From assembly GCF_009801115.1 (NCBI RefSeq), contig NZ_VTOL01000002.1, forward strand, positions 496,001-560,000: a stretch of 64,000 nt of DNA, written 5' to 3'. The translations under genes and the position numbers were made by a program. Origin of the DNA: Dyadobacter sp. 3J3 (GTDB lineage: Bacteria; Bacteroidota; Bacteroidia; Cytophagales; Spirosomataceae). Below, piece by piece: positions 8,830 through 17,095 of this stretch (position 1 is the stretch's first letter; each line of letters begins with the position of its first letter). The notes below the pieces were generated by a model. The model did no database searches and had not been told where the DNA came from. It was given only the letters and a program-made list of their open reading frames with translations.

Positions 8830-10335
8830 TTAACGACGTCCGCCACCGCCACCTCTCATTCCACCACCGCCTCCGCCGCTGCGGAAACCACCACCACTGA
8901 ATCCGCCACCGCCTCTGCTAAAACCTCCGCCATTGGATGGTCTGCTAAAACTGTTTCCGCCGTAGCTTCTGTTGCCATAACTTTGGCTTGGTGTCAATGA
9001 ACGGGATCCTTGCGAATAAGTCCGGCCTTGGCTATATCCACCACCACGATTTGGAGATGACAACCAATTTGAACGTGCACTACCCATATTTGGACTATAA
9101 TGTCTTCCGGCTGCTCCTATGAAACCGTTGCTGCGTGGGGAAATGAAACGGCCTCTTGACAAATAGTTATTGCGATAAAAGTTACCGTAAGTACGGTATA
9201 AGTGAGGGTAATATCTGTAAGCCCCACCAAAGAACCAACTTGAAAACCCAAAGCTAGGAAATCCGTATAAACCCATTCCGTAATATAAACCACCACCGAA
9301 GCCATAAGCGCCAGGGTACCACATTGCCGAACCGTACCAGGAAGGATAACCAAACCAGTATGGATATGGATTGTTATAAACATTTACAACTTTATCACCG
9401 GTTGGTGCAGGATAGCTATATCCATTATTTGCCGATGCATATTGTTGTTGAGCCTGATTATATTCTTGTTGAGCTTGTGGATCTTGCAACAAATCTTTTT
9501 GATAATCAGCAAGATCCTGTTTGTTCTGCGCTTCTTGTTTATTGTGAAGATCAGCGAGATCCTGACGAGTTCCATCCGGGTCATTTCTAAATTCGCGTCC
9601 CAAACTTGCTGTAAGATCGCTATGATCATTCAAAATCGATAACACGTCCGGCATTTCCTGCAAATTTCTGAATGCATTTTGGGCGTCCCGGTTTAGCGGG
9701 CTAACCATATCTTCAAAAGAATTTATAGCTTGTTGATTCAAATTATCCACTGTTACCAGATCACTGTGATGATTGTTATAAAGCTTCCATGCAGCTTCTT
9801 TTAAATCCGCCGAAGCATTAGGAACATTTGCGACCATTCCTTCAATCTGTTCATTCGACTGTCTACGTGGTAAAGTAGCAAGCTGATGCATCAAATCCGG
9901 ATAACGGGAAACCTCATAAAACCAGTTTTGTTTTTTCTGAGGATAATTCTGAATGGTAGACTGAAAAGCCTGCGTTGTATTATCCCGGATCTGTGCAAGT
10001 TTTGTTAAAATATCCGGATACTGCGTAGCAATCAAAATATCATTTCTGACATCATCATTGTATTGGGCAACCATCGATTCAAGACTTTGTTGTTTCTGAG
10101 CGGATTGTCCGTTGCTATAGGACTGTTGCTGGTTATCATATTTCTGCGGACTTGCATATTGTTGCTGGTTACTGTTTTGCTGATTGCCATAATTATTCTG
10201 ATAATTTTGGCTATAACCTGTAAACGATGTAGTTACTAAAATGGCAGCTGCAAAGACTGTTGTTGATAAACGAGGTTTAAAGGTATTAACCCCGTTTGTT
10301 ACAATATCGGAATTACCTTTTCTATGCGATTTCAT
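8830..10335 (-). CDS. Large secreted protein with Q/N-rich N-terminus and Gly/Arg-rich C-terminus
   Basis: A 501-residue protein of unknown function. A Sec signal follows a long polar lead (hydrophobic TTVFAAAILVTTSFTGYSQ, residues about 25-43). Region two (about 44-85) is very rich in Gln and Asn. Region three (about 85-300) is helical and acidic with repeated PDI/PDL turns (ATQYPDILTKLAQI, VSRYPDLMHQLATL, MPDVLSILNDHSDL), suggesting repeats. Region four (about 310-380) is aromatic and Gly-rich (YPYWFGYPSWYG). The tail from about 400 is Ser/Gly/Arg-rich and ends in RGGGGGRR. The composition suggests a surface or matrix protein, possibly aggregation-prone, but no enzyme domain is visible. It is encoded next to a DUF4136 protein and HtrA on the same strand. 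An alternative would be a DUF3300-like envelope protein. Confidence 0.7.
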   Translation of the reverse strand: MKSHRKGNSDIVTNGVNTFKPRLSTTVFAAAILVTTSFTGYSQNYQNNYGNQQNSNQQQYASPQKYDNQQQSYSNGQSAQKQQSLESMVAQYNDDVRNDILIATQYPDILTKLAQIRDNTTQAFQSTIQNYPQKKQNWFYEVSRYPDLMHQLATLPRRQSNEQIEGMVANVPNASADLKEAAWKLYNNHHSDLVTVDNLNQQAINSFEDMVSPLNRDAQNAFRNLQEMPDVLSILNDHSDLTASLGREFRNDPDGTRQDLADLHNKQEAQNKQDLADYQKDLLQDPQAQQEYNQAQQQYASANNGYSYPAPTGDKVVNVYNNPYPYWFGYPSWYGSAMWYPGAYGFGGGLYYGMGLYGFPSFGFSSWFFGGAYRYYPHLYRTYGNFYRNNYLSRGRFISPRSNGFIGAAGRHYSPNMGSARSNWLSSPNRGGGYSQGRTYSQGSRSLTPSQSYGNRSYGGNSFSRPSNGGGFSRGGGGFSGGGFRSGGGGGGMRGGGGGRR

Positions 10336-10458
10336 GAGCTGATGTGTTAAATTTGAATAGTTTCTTAACCTTTAACATTTCAAAATTACAATGACATTCT
10401 GTTGAAATATTGTAGTTAGAGAACAAGATTAACATAAAAATAATTTATTTTTTTACGC

Positions 10459-10491
10459 ATAAAACAGGCATCTTTTTTATGCCTGTTTTAT
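10459..10491 (-). terminator. Hairpin terminator after the DUF4136 gene
   Basis: A perfect 13-base inverted repeat (10459-10471 and 10479-10491) with a 7-base loop lies just after the stop codon of the minus-strand gene 10509-11084. It is followed, in that direction, by a T-rich stretch. Confidence 0.85.
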
Positions 10492-10508
10492 TTATTTCAT
10501 TCAACAAC

Positions 10509-11084
10509 TTATCCCTGAACCGGGAAATCTTTCATTAATTTTTTAACTCCTTTATTGATTCTTTTTTCAAGATGATTTGGATTGGTCACATCACCCGAAA
10601 TTGCTTTTTGCCAAATGATATTTCCGGTTTTTGTATCAACAACATCCAATATCAATGTCCCGTCAGTATTATTGCTTGACGATGGATATCCCCCGTAACC
10701 TCCATATCCCCCTCCGTATCCATACCCTCCGTAATAAGGCATTCCATATCCGAACCTGCCAAAACCCATCATAGGATATCCTCCCCCGCCATAATAATTT
10801 CTTCGAACACGTTGCGTGTAGGTATGAAATTGCAGCAACAGATCAGGATGCTGGGTTTCTCTGACTAACCCCTTTCCATTAAGTGCTGCATCAAATGCTT
10901 GTTGAATTCTTTGACGTGAATAAGTACTGCTGTACATCGGATTTTGATTTTTTTTCATGTCCGGTACTATCCAGTTATACGTATGCACTGTCACGCCACT
11001 CATTGTTCTAGGTTTTGAATTATTTGCAAAAACCATTGTGCTGAAAATACTTAGCACTCCTAATAGAATCAGGCTCTTTTTCAT
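10509..11084 (-). CDS. DUF4136 family secreted protein
   Basis: A 191-residue protein with a signal peptide cut after residue 20 (SIFSTMVFANN). The core matches the DUF4136 pattern: a YNWIVPDMKKN-like start, an RIQQAFDAALNGKGL helix, HPDLLLQFHTYTQ, then a Gly/Tyr-rich insert (YGGYGYGGGYGGYGG) and the end TLILDVVDTKTGNIIWQKAISG. Many DUF4136 proteins are lipoproteins; here no lipobox Cys is visible, so it is probably periplasmic. The function is unknown. Its Gly/Tyr insert resembles the composition of the protein encoded just downstream (8830-10335). The two genes are separated by a terminator, so they are probably separate transcripts. Confidence 0.8.
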   Translation of the reverse strand: MKKSLILLGVLSIFSTMVFANNSKPRTMSGVTVHTYNWIVPDMKKNQNPMYSSTYSRQRIQQAFDAALNGKGLVRETQHPDLLLQFHTYTQRVRRNYYGGGGYPMMGFGRFGYGMPYYGGYGYGGGYGGYGGYPSSSNNTDGTLILDVVDTKTGNIIWQKAISGDVTNPNHLEKRINKGVKKLMKDFPVQG

Positions 11085-11168
11085 TTTTTACGATGATTAA
11101 ATTTTTAATACTTAAACTGGGTTTTTATTAAAAATAAACTTTTCATCTGTTTGGGCAGCCACGCCGTT

Positions 11169-11201
11169 TGTTTGGGCGGACACAAGGCCCGCCCCGACCC
11201 A
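11169..11201 (-). repeat. GC-rich palindromic intergenic element, possibly the htrA terminator
   Basis: Directly after the htrA stop codon lies an unusually GC-rich hairpin: arms 11174-11179 and 11189-11194 (GGGCGG/CCGCCC) with a loop reading ACACAAGGC. It is flanked by two copies of GTTTGGGC-like sequence. On the minus strand it reads GGGGCGGGCCTTGTGTCCGC, which resembles palindromic repeats I recall from intergenic DNA of several unrelated phyla. It lacks a clean T-tract, so a terminator role is only possible. Confidence 0.45.
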
Positions 11202-11204
11202 ACC

Positions 11205-12716
11205 TCACAAACCAATCGCATAATACTGTGTTTCCTGACTTCCAGGATATACTCCTTCAATCATCACTCCACCCTTTTTACTTTCTAATGCTTTCATCGC
11301 TTGCTGCACATTTCCAACAGGTGTTTTATCTATTTTAGTAATAACGAAACCATCCTGCATATCCGTATTCTGACGAACCTTTCCTGCATTAATCTGGCTC
11401 ACAATTACACCTTGTTCAACATCCCAGTTTTTCTTCTGCTGAGTGGTAAGATCTTGTAATTCAATTCCAAGATTATCTAGCGTCTGAGCTGATTTTTCTG
11501 CAACCAGTGTCCCTGTGTTACTTTTTAGAGTAACTGTCAGCTCTTTATCTACACCAGCGCGGTTCACATTTACAACCACTTTATCACTTGGTTTATGCTG
11601 CGCAATTGACTCTTGTAACTGAGGGACACTTTCAATTAAATGTCCGTCAACTTTTGTAATTATATCACCGATTTTTAAACCTGCTTCGCGAGCAGCACTT
11701 TGTTCAGAAAAACTTTCAACACGAACTCCTTCATTCACTTTCAAATCATAGGATTTCACTTTCGCACCATCTACTTCACTGATTCCAACGCCCAGATATC
11801 CACGTTGTACAGAACCAAATTTAGAGATATCTTCTACAACTTTATGAGCTATACTGGAAGGAACTGCGAATGAATAACCAGCGAATTGTCCTGTCTGGCT
11901 GGCAATTGCAGTATTAATACCGATCAAATTTCCATTTAAATCTACAAGTGCACCACCGGAATTTCCTGGATTTACTGCTGCATCAGTCTGAATAAATGAC
12001 TCAACAGGTGCTTTTGAGTTTTCCCCTAAAATATTGATACTACGACCTTTGGCACTTACAATACCGGCTGTCACCGTTGAAGTCAGATTGAATGGATTAC
12101 CAACCGCGAGCACCCATTGCCCTACTTTTACATTTTCTGAACTGCCAAAAGAAAGAGCTGGCAAGTTTTTAGCATCAATCTGGATCAAGGCAATATCCGT
12201 ATTTGGATCAGAACCAATAACTTTTGCTTTGAAAACTCTTTTGTCAGCCAATGTAACTTCCAAAGATTCTGCACCTTGGATCACGTGATTGTTTGTCACG
12301 ATATATCCTTCCGGATTTATGATAACGCCTGAACCCGATGCTTGTGCTTTTTCGGCTCTTCCCTCTCCCTGTGGACCTTCCTGTCCAAACGGACTACGGC
12401 CTCCGAAAAAGTCCCTCAGCTCATCAGGGACTTGCTGACTTACATTTCTTTCTGGTTTAAGTGTTGATTTGATATGGACCACTGACGCAGTTGCTTTTTG
12501 TGAAGCATAGGAAAAATCTGCTGGAATCATGGCCACATTTGCACCATTATTTTTTTCATCCAAACGAGCTTTTACAACAGGCATATTGTTTTCTACCCAG
12601 TTCGAAATTGTATCCGGCTTACTAAAATGCTCGTATGCCGCAAATGATGTGCCTCCTAAAAAAGCAAACGCCAAAGCAACAGGAGCTAGTTTTTTGATAT
12701 TTTGTTTTTGAAACAT
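11205..12716 (-). CDS. HtrA/DegP-family (Do) periplasmic serine protease
   Basis: Envelope quality-control protease and chaperone degrading misfolded periplasmic proteins. The 503-residue length is standard. An N-terminal signal or anchor (residues about 9-27) is followed by a trypsin-like domain with the full triad: His144 in TNNHVI, Asp174 in NTDIALI and Ser253 in GNSGGAL. Two PDZ domains follow: the first (about 300-395) contains YLGVGISEVDG and GLKIGDIITKVDG, and the second (about 405-503) is shorter and contains DGFVITKIDKTPVG. The gene is monocistronic, downstream of a cassette of unknown function and near an OmpR-type two-component system, which could sense envelope stress (inference). 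No damage is seen. Confidence 0.93.
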   Translation of the reverse strand: MFQKQNIKKLAPVALAFAFLGGTSFAAYEHFSKPDTISNWVENNMPVVKARLDEKNNGANVAMIPADFSYASQKATASVVHIKSTLKPERNVSQQVPDELRDFFGGRSPFGQEGPQGEGRAEKAQASGSGVIINPEGYIVTNNHVIQGAESLEVTLADKRVFKAKVIGSDPNTDIALIQIDAKNLPALSFGSSENVKVGQWVLAVGNPFNLTSTVTAGIVSAKGRSINILGENSKAPVESFIQTDAAVNPGNSGGALVDLNGNLIGINTAIASQTGQFAGYSFAVPSSIAHKVVEDISKFGSVQRGYLGVGISEVDGAKVKSYDLKVNEGVRVESFSEQSAAREAGLKIGDIITKVDGHLIESVPQLQESIAQHKPSDKVVVNVNRAGVDKELTVTLKSNTGTLVAEKSAQTLDNLGIELQDLTTQQKKNWDVEQGVIVSQINAGKVRQNTDMQDGFVITKIDKTPVGNVQQAMKALESKKGGVMIEGVYPGSQETQYYAIGL

Positions 12717-12901
12717 GACTATACAGAATGATTAAGTTGAATGATGGATTACAGACGATAAAAAGTGCCAGAATTAAGACCAGCTGAAAATCTTATCAGC
12801 TACTTTGCCTCGTTTGTTAATTCAAAATTGCAAAACGATCCTGTTGTAATCTTGTGGGAAAACTGAAGAGATTCTGAAGTTTGAAGAAAACTTAAAAGAA
12901 T

Positions 12902-13543
12902 CTAAAAATTGGAAAAAATGAAAGATGAGGCAAGACTGGAAAACTCAGGAAAAAGAAGTCTTTCCTGAGACCACTTTATTGATCTGCATATATCCGGAAG
13001 CTCGGTTGAAAACTGACTATATTTCTGGACAAAGTAAGGCTGATGCGGTATTAAGTGAGGTGATGTGGATCTTGATGTTAACCAATCCCTGACACAACCA
13101 ATTACCGAGTCTGTGTGGAAATCATGTGACATGGGATCTAACCCGGCCAAATCCGATAAGTAAATCTTTGACGAATAGGGCGAACCTTCCAGAATAAGGT
13201 AGCTTTTATGTTTCTGTTTTCCCGTACCGTATTTCTGGCAACCTATGAATAAACCAAGCTCCAAAGGCATGTTAAGCCGACCGTCCCGAAGAGAAACGTC
13301 GTGAATTCCAAATTGACATTCACGAATCAAATTTGTGATTTTAGTGAGCCTGTTCGGATCTCCATCAAATTCAAGAGCACATCTGGGAGTAAAATCGCAG
13401 GCGTGGATTGTAAATATTATCGCATGAAAAATTTCCCTGAACTTTGAATCAAAAGGACAATTGATAAAAACACTCTTTTCATAAAGCGGTGCTTTTATCG
13501 TTCCTGTTAAAAGAGAAGTGTTTACGCTCTCGCCTCCTGTCAC
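12902..13543 (-). CDS. TIR/nucleoside-deoxyribosyltransferase-like protein of unknown function
   Basis: A 213-residue soluble protein of a conserved hypothetical family. It has the ordered motifs of a TIR or deoxyribosyltransferase-like Rossmann fold. A first strand reads VFINCPFD (residues 25-32), then helix IFHAIIFTI, CALEFDG (55-61), a helix ending in ECQFGIHDVS (75-84), LNMPLELGLFIG (90-100) with Glu95 where such folds keep a catalytic Glu, strand SYLILEG (114-120) and DLAGLDPMSH (131-140). This suggests nucleotide or NAD binding or cleavage, which is inference from fold pattern. The start is GTG, two bases after the stop of the upstream small gene, so the two are translationally close. 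The last 50 residues are unlike the core. It could be a defence effector, but no known defence gene adjoins it. Confidence 0.65.
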   Translation of the reverse strand: MTGGESVNTSLLTGTIKAPLYEKSVFINCPFDSKFREIFHAIIFTIHACDFTPRCALEFDGDPNRLTKITNLIRECQFGIHDVSLRDGRLNMPLELGLFIGCQKYGTGKQKHKSYLILEGSPYSSKIYLSDLAGLDPMSHDFHTDSVIGCVRDWLTSRSTSPHLIPHQPYFVQKYSQFSTELPDICRSIKWSQERLLFPEFSSLASSFIFSNF

Positions 13544-13545
13544 AA

Positions 13546-13920
13546 TTATTTTCTTGAAGTGCGATTCAAAACTGCCAGCACAGCTTTTTCAGCAAGTTCA
13601 GCCATTTCCCTGGTAATTGACGGATTAGCCGCCGCTCTGAATTTTCTTCGGACACTTACCCCTACAAAAGGTTTGGTACTTTCACCCGCAGTAAATTCTC
13701 CTGTTATTTCATTCCGTTTTATCCAGTGCCCTGTGTTGACATTTCGGACTTGGGTAACCTCAACATTTTGATTATTCATTTGAGACACCTTATCATTAAG
13801 GAACCCACCGTCACTAGAAGGTACTATTCTCCGGTTCAAGTTCTTCATTTCCCTCTTGCCATATTCTGACCGGCTGTAAGCTACTCCATTTTCCTTTAAT
13901 TGTTTTGGTTTTTCACTCAT
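13546..13920 (-). CDS. Small basic protein, first gene of the TIR-like cassette
   Basis: I do not recognise a characterised family. The protein is about 124 residues, Lys/Arg/Asn-rich and soluble, with no signal peptide. Its middle contains NTGHWIKRNEITGEFTAG followed by KPFVGVSVRRK, like the short TGxF-type motifs of many small uncharacterised proteins. The C-terminus is a predicted helix (MAELAEKAVLAVLN). I chose the ATG at 13920 because a GGGAAG sequence sits about five bases before it; an in-frame ATG at 13932 would add four residues. The stop codon lies two bases before the GTG start of the TIR-like gene, so the two form a tight operon. It may be a partner, inhibitor or nucleic-acid-binding component of the second gene; that is inference. 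Confidence 0.6.
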   Translation of the reverse strand: MSEKPKQLKENGVAYSRSEYGKREMKNLNRRIVPSSDGGFLNDKVSQMNNQNVEVTQVRNVNTGHWIKRNEITGEFTAGESTKPFVGVSVRRKFRAAANPSITREMAELAEKAVLAVLNRTSRK

Positions 13921-14023
13921 GACTTCCCGCATTAAAATTAAATAATCCCAAAACCTACGAAATATTTTACGTACTTAAAAACCCTACCACTTATTTGATT
14001 AAAATATTCATAATCAGATTAAA

Positions 14024-14053
14024 ACATAAAAAAAGGAAGGTCATAAACCTCCC
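14024..14053 (-). terminator. Probable terminator after the histidine kinase gene
   Basis: In the minus direction an imperfect GGGGAGGT / ACCTTCC hairpin with a TTATG loop is followed by seven T. It lies about 40 bases after the kinase stop codon and separates the two-component system from the TIR-like cassette. Confidence 0.6.
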
Positions 14054-14089
14054 CCTTTCTCTTTTTATTAGCCATGAAAAATCTTTATA

Positions 14090-15343
14090 TTACCAACTCA
14101 CAGTCAATGTATGCCACTCGTTGTCTATATCATATTTTAAGTTTTGCCCGTTCACCTCACAAATGGTTTTTACAAGAGCTAGACCAAGTCCCAGCGAGGC
14201 AGATAATGTACTTTCTTTTCTAAAACGTTCAAACAGCTGCTCCGGGTTCAAATTTAAAGTTTTACCTGTATTTTTAACAGAAAAAAATCTTTCACGTAAG
14301 GTAATAATAATCTTTCCGTTTTCAACGTTATGGCGGATCGCATTTGTTAATAAATTATTAACCAGGATTTCTGCCAATGCCGGATGTATTATCAAACCTA
14401 TCGGCTCCAGATCAGTTTGAATATTTATTTTCCTTTTAAGAATCAAATCTTCCAGATCCTGCAACTTACCATTTATTATGGGTACCAGGTTAACTGGTTC
14501 AGTTCCTGCTAAAAATTGCCTGTTCTCAATTTTTGTCAGCAATAATAATGCCTGGTTCAAACGTCCTAACCGATTAGCCGCTTCACTCACACTTGACAAT
14601 GTAACAAGTTGTGATTCCGTTAAAGTTTCATCCTGGAACAATCCTTCAATTTTCGAAAGGATCACAGCCAGAGGTGTTTGTATTTCGTGCGATGCGTTTT
14701 CAGTAAATTCTTTAAGATTTCGATAAGCTGCTGCAATCCTTTCCGTGAGCTGCGTCACAGCTTGATTTAGCTGATCAAATTCCAGCGTTTCCTCTTTCTT
14801 AAACACCAAAGTTTCATGCTGCTGAATCTGATAGTGATCCAGTTTACCTAGCGTCTTATAAAATGGTTTCCATAAACGCTCTGACAACCAACTATTTAAC
14901 AACAAAAGAGAAATCAGCAGCAAGGCGACAATAAATGTAATCGTCATTACAACCGTTTCCAGCAATCGCTGCCTTTGTAAAAGCATTTTGCTGATTGTAA
15001 TCCGATACCATTGCCCCAAAGATCTTTCATAAAATACCAGTTGACGATAAGGCTGATACTCGTTCTCTGCCAGATTTAGCATAGAAGTCTCGCGCATAAA
15101 AGGTCTTCCCGGATACGGTACTGGCTGAAGCTGTAAACTATCTCCTAATTGTAAAATATAAACTGGCAAAGTATCCAGATGCCTCAGCTGCCAACGAACC
15201 TTAACCTGACTTTGAAACAATTCCTTATTAGCCTCCCTGTCAATCAGATACCTGACTGTAACATAAAAAAGTCCAGCTCCCAAAAAGAGAACGATCATCG
15301 ATGTTACCAGTTGGTAGCGAAGTATCCGGAGTAATAATCTCAT
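14090..15343 (-). CDS. Membrane sensor histidine kinase
   Basis: Sensor of an OmpR-type two-component system. Two transmembrane helices (residues about 10-32 and 130-151) flank a periplasmic sensor of roughly 100 residues without recognisable motifs. HAMP-like sequence follows, then the dimerisation domain with ENASHEIQTPLAVI (phospho-accepting His219), and an ATPase domain with the N-box LVNNLLTNAIRHN and the G-box SLGLGLALVK. At 417 residues it is complete. It overlaps the response regulator gene by four bases (ATGA), so the two are co-translated. The signal is unknown; nearby HtrA and secreted proteins make envelope stress plausible, and the metal-efflux operon about 6 kb away is another possibility. 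Confidence 0.92.
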   Translation of the reverse strand: MRLLLRILRYQLVTSMIVLFLGAGLFYVTVRYLIDREANKELFQSQVKVRWQLRHLDTLPVYILQLGDSLQLQPVPYPGRPFMRETSMLNLAENEYQPYRQLVFYERSLGQWYRITISKMLLQRQRLLETVVMTITFIVALLLISLLLLNSWLSERLWKPFYKTLGKLDHYQIQQHETLVFKKEETLEFDQLNQAVTQLTERIAAAYRNLKEFTENASHEIQTPLAVILSKIEGLFQDETLTESQLVTLSSVSEAANRLGRLNQALLLLTKIENRQFLAGTEPVNLVPIINGKLQDLEDLILKRKINIQTDLEPIGLIIHPALAEILVNNLLTNAIRHNVENGKIIITLRERFFSVKNTGKTLNLNPEQLFERFRKESTLSASLGLGLALVKTICEVNGQNLKYDIDNEWHTLTVSW

Positions 15344-16017
15344 TGCTCACTAAACTTATAACCCACGCCATAAATGGATCTCAAATAATCCGGACAGCCT
15401 TTATCCATCAGTTTTTTTCTGAGATTTTTTATATGCGTGTAGATAAAATCAAAGTTATCCATCAAATCAGCATCATCTCCCCACAAATGTTCAGCGATAG
15501 ATTCTTTGGTTAGAACGCGGTTTTTATTAGCAATCAAATAAATTAGAAGATCGTATTCTTTTCTGGTCAAAATTATTTCCTGCCCGTCCACAGAGACAAA
15601 ATGTTCCTGAGGTTCAATGTTAATTTTACCAAAACGGATCTGCTGATTTCCCTGGAAACTCCTTCTGCGGATTACTGCCTGCACTCTTGCATTAAGCTCT
15701 GAAAGATGAAAGGGTTTCGTTAAATAATCATCAGAACCCAAATTCAGACCTTCAATTCTGTCATCCAATGAATTTTTTGCCGAAATAATAATAATCCCGG
15801 TTTCCGGATTTTTCCGTTTCAATTCCTTGACCGCATCCAAGCCATCTCCATCCGGGAGCATAATATCAACCAGCACGCAATCGTATTTATATATATTTAT
15901 TTTTTCTATCGCCGATTCATAATCAGCCGCCCACTCGCAAATGAAATTTTCACGCTGGAAATAATTCTGAATGCTAGTCGCCAGCGCCTTTTCGTCTTCT
16001 ATGAGTAATAGTTTCAT
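15340..16017 (-). CDS. OmpR/PhoB-family response regulator
   Basis: Transcription regulator paired with the downstream kinase. The 225-residue protein has a receiver domain with the acidic pair IEDE (residues 6-9), phospho-acceptor Asp51 in LVDIMLPDGDG, the conserved Ser in IIISAK and Lys in LTKPF. A winged-helix DNA-binding domain follows (about 130-225) with TRKEYDLLIYL and the C-terminal RSIYGVGYKF. It is the first gene of the two-gene operon, and its stop overlaps the kinase start. Target promoters cannot be told from this sequence. Confidence 0.93.
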   Translation of the reverse strand: MKLLLIEDEKALATSIQNYFQRENFICEWAADYESAIEKINIYKYDCVLVDIMLPDGDGLDAVKELKRKNPETGIIIISAKNSLDDRIEGLNLGSDDYLTKPFHLSELNARVQAVIRRRSFQGNQQIRFGKINIEPQEHFVSVDGQEIILTRKEYDLLIYLIANKNRVLTKESIAEHLWGDDADLMDNFDFIYTHIKNLRKKLMDKGCPDYLRSIYGVGYKFSEQ

Positions 16018-16080
16018 ACCCTTATATTTTCTACAAATGAAACCATCAATTTTGTTGCAATTCTGTACCTGTCAGCAAAA

Positions 16081-16935
16081 TTACTTTTTACCAGTGCCCA
16101 GCCACAAAAGGCTATTAATAATCAGCTGATTTTGAGCTTTATTTGCAAAAGTATAGGACAAAGTTTTATTGGTTTTGTTTTCATAATCAATATCGTTATG
16201 CCCCATATTTAAGTAAAGCATTTTAAAATTCTTATTGGTCCAAACCACCGGATAATATCCACTGCGCCAAATTTCATGTGGTTTCGGTCCGGTTCCCAAC
16301 GGAAAACTGGTCGAATCAATGGATAACAGAATTTCGATATCCCGATTTTTTCGAAGATCATGTTCCCAGCGGTACCATTCATTTGGAGAAGATTTAATTG
16401 TTTCCGGAAGATTTTTTGTGACGGGATGATTTTTGTTTTCAACCCGTAAAATAGCAAAAGTCGGTCTCCAGGTATTGCTTGCATATTGGCCGGATCCCAA
16501 AAACTTTTCATGATACCAATCCCAGTCCTGATTGAACGCCGAAGGCGTTAAAGCAAAGGCTGCAAAATGAAAACCCATCCAGGCCCCGCCATTTTCCATA
16601 TATTTCTGAAAAGCAGCACGTTGTTCAGGTTTTTCAGGACGCGTATCCAAAAAAAGTACGACCTGATAGTGCGCAAGAAATTCCGCATTTAGTTTGCTCC
16701 AATCAGTCGTAGAGTCATAGGTGAAATTATTTTCAGCCGAGATTTTTGGGAAAAACTTATTTGCCTCATGCATATAACTGATATGCGCCTGATCATTTTT
16801 ACCCGTATAAAAAGCGATTACTTTAAATTTTGGTTTTTTGTTTTGTGCAAAAACAGGGGAAATGATGAAGAAAAAAAGCACCCAAAATAAAATGATTTTT
16901 TTCGACCTTTTTAATAGAAAAAACATATGGATCAA
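16081..16935 (-). CDS. Secreted ThuA-domain protein
   Basis: A 284-residue protein with an N-terminal signal (KKIILFWVLFFFIISPVFAQ). The mature part is one ThuA domain, a glutamine-amidotransferase-like fold found in trehalose-utilisation protein ThuA and many Bacteroidota glycan-related proteins. Visible features are VIAFYTGKNDQAHISYMHEA, the strand VVLFLDTRPEKPEQRAAFQKYMENGGAWMGFH, and the C-terminal region PVVWTNKNFKMLYLNMGH. A classic amidotransferase Cys is absent, as expected for ThuA. Its role in carbohydrate turnover is inferred from the family. It is probably monocistronic, 63 bases upstream of the response regulator start on the same strand, so read-through into the two-component operon is possible. 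An in-frame ATG three codons in is an alternative start. Confidence 0.85.
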   Translation of the reverse strand: MIHMFFLLKRSKKIILFWVLFFFIISPVFAQNKKPKFKVIAFYTGKNDQAHISYMHEANKFFPKISAENNFTYDSTTDWSKLNAEFLAHYQVVLFLDTRPEKPEQRAAFQKYMENGGAWMGFHFAAFALTPSAFNQDWDWYHEKFLGSGQYASNTWRPTFAILRVENKNHPVTKNLPETIKSSPNEWYRWEHDLRKNRDIEILLSIDSTSFPLGTGPKPHEIWRSGYYPVVWTNKNFKMLYLNMGHNDIDYENKTNKTLSYTFANKAQNQLIINSLLWLGTGKK

Positions 16936-17095
16936 TTAGCGGTTTAGCATCAGGAACATTCCCCGGTAAAAAATCAAATATGATTTAACTTTCCGGAATT
17001 AACAATGTTTGTCTGCTTCTTTCAAATTACTAATATTATCACAAATTGAAAATTCATTCAAACAAGTACCACATTTTTAATCCAGTATTATTTTC

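Noticed and set aside
13546..13932. A toxin-antitoxin pair for the small protein and TIR-like gene.
   Set aside because: Order and spacing would allow it, but neither protein shows a known toxin or antitoxin motif, so I only note an unknown cassette.
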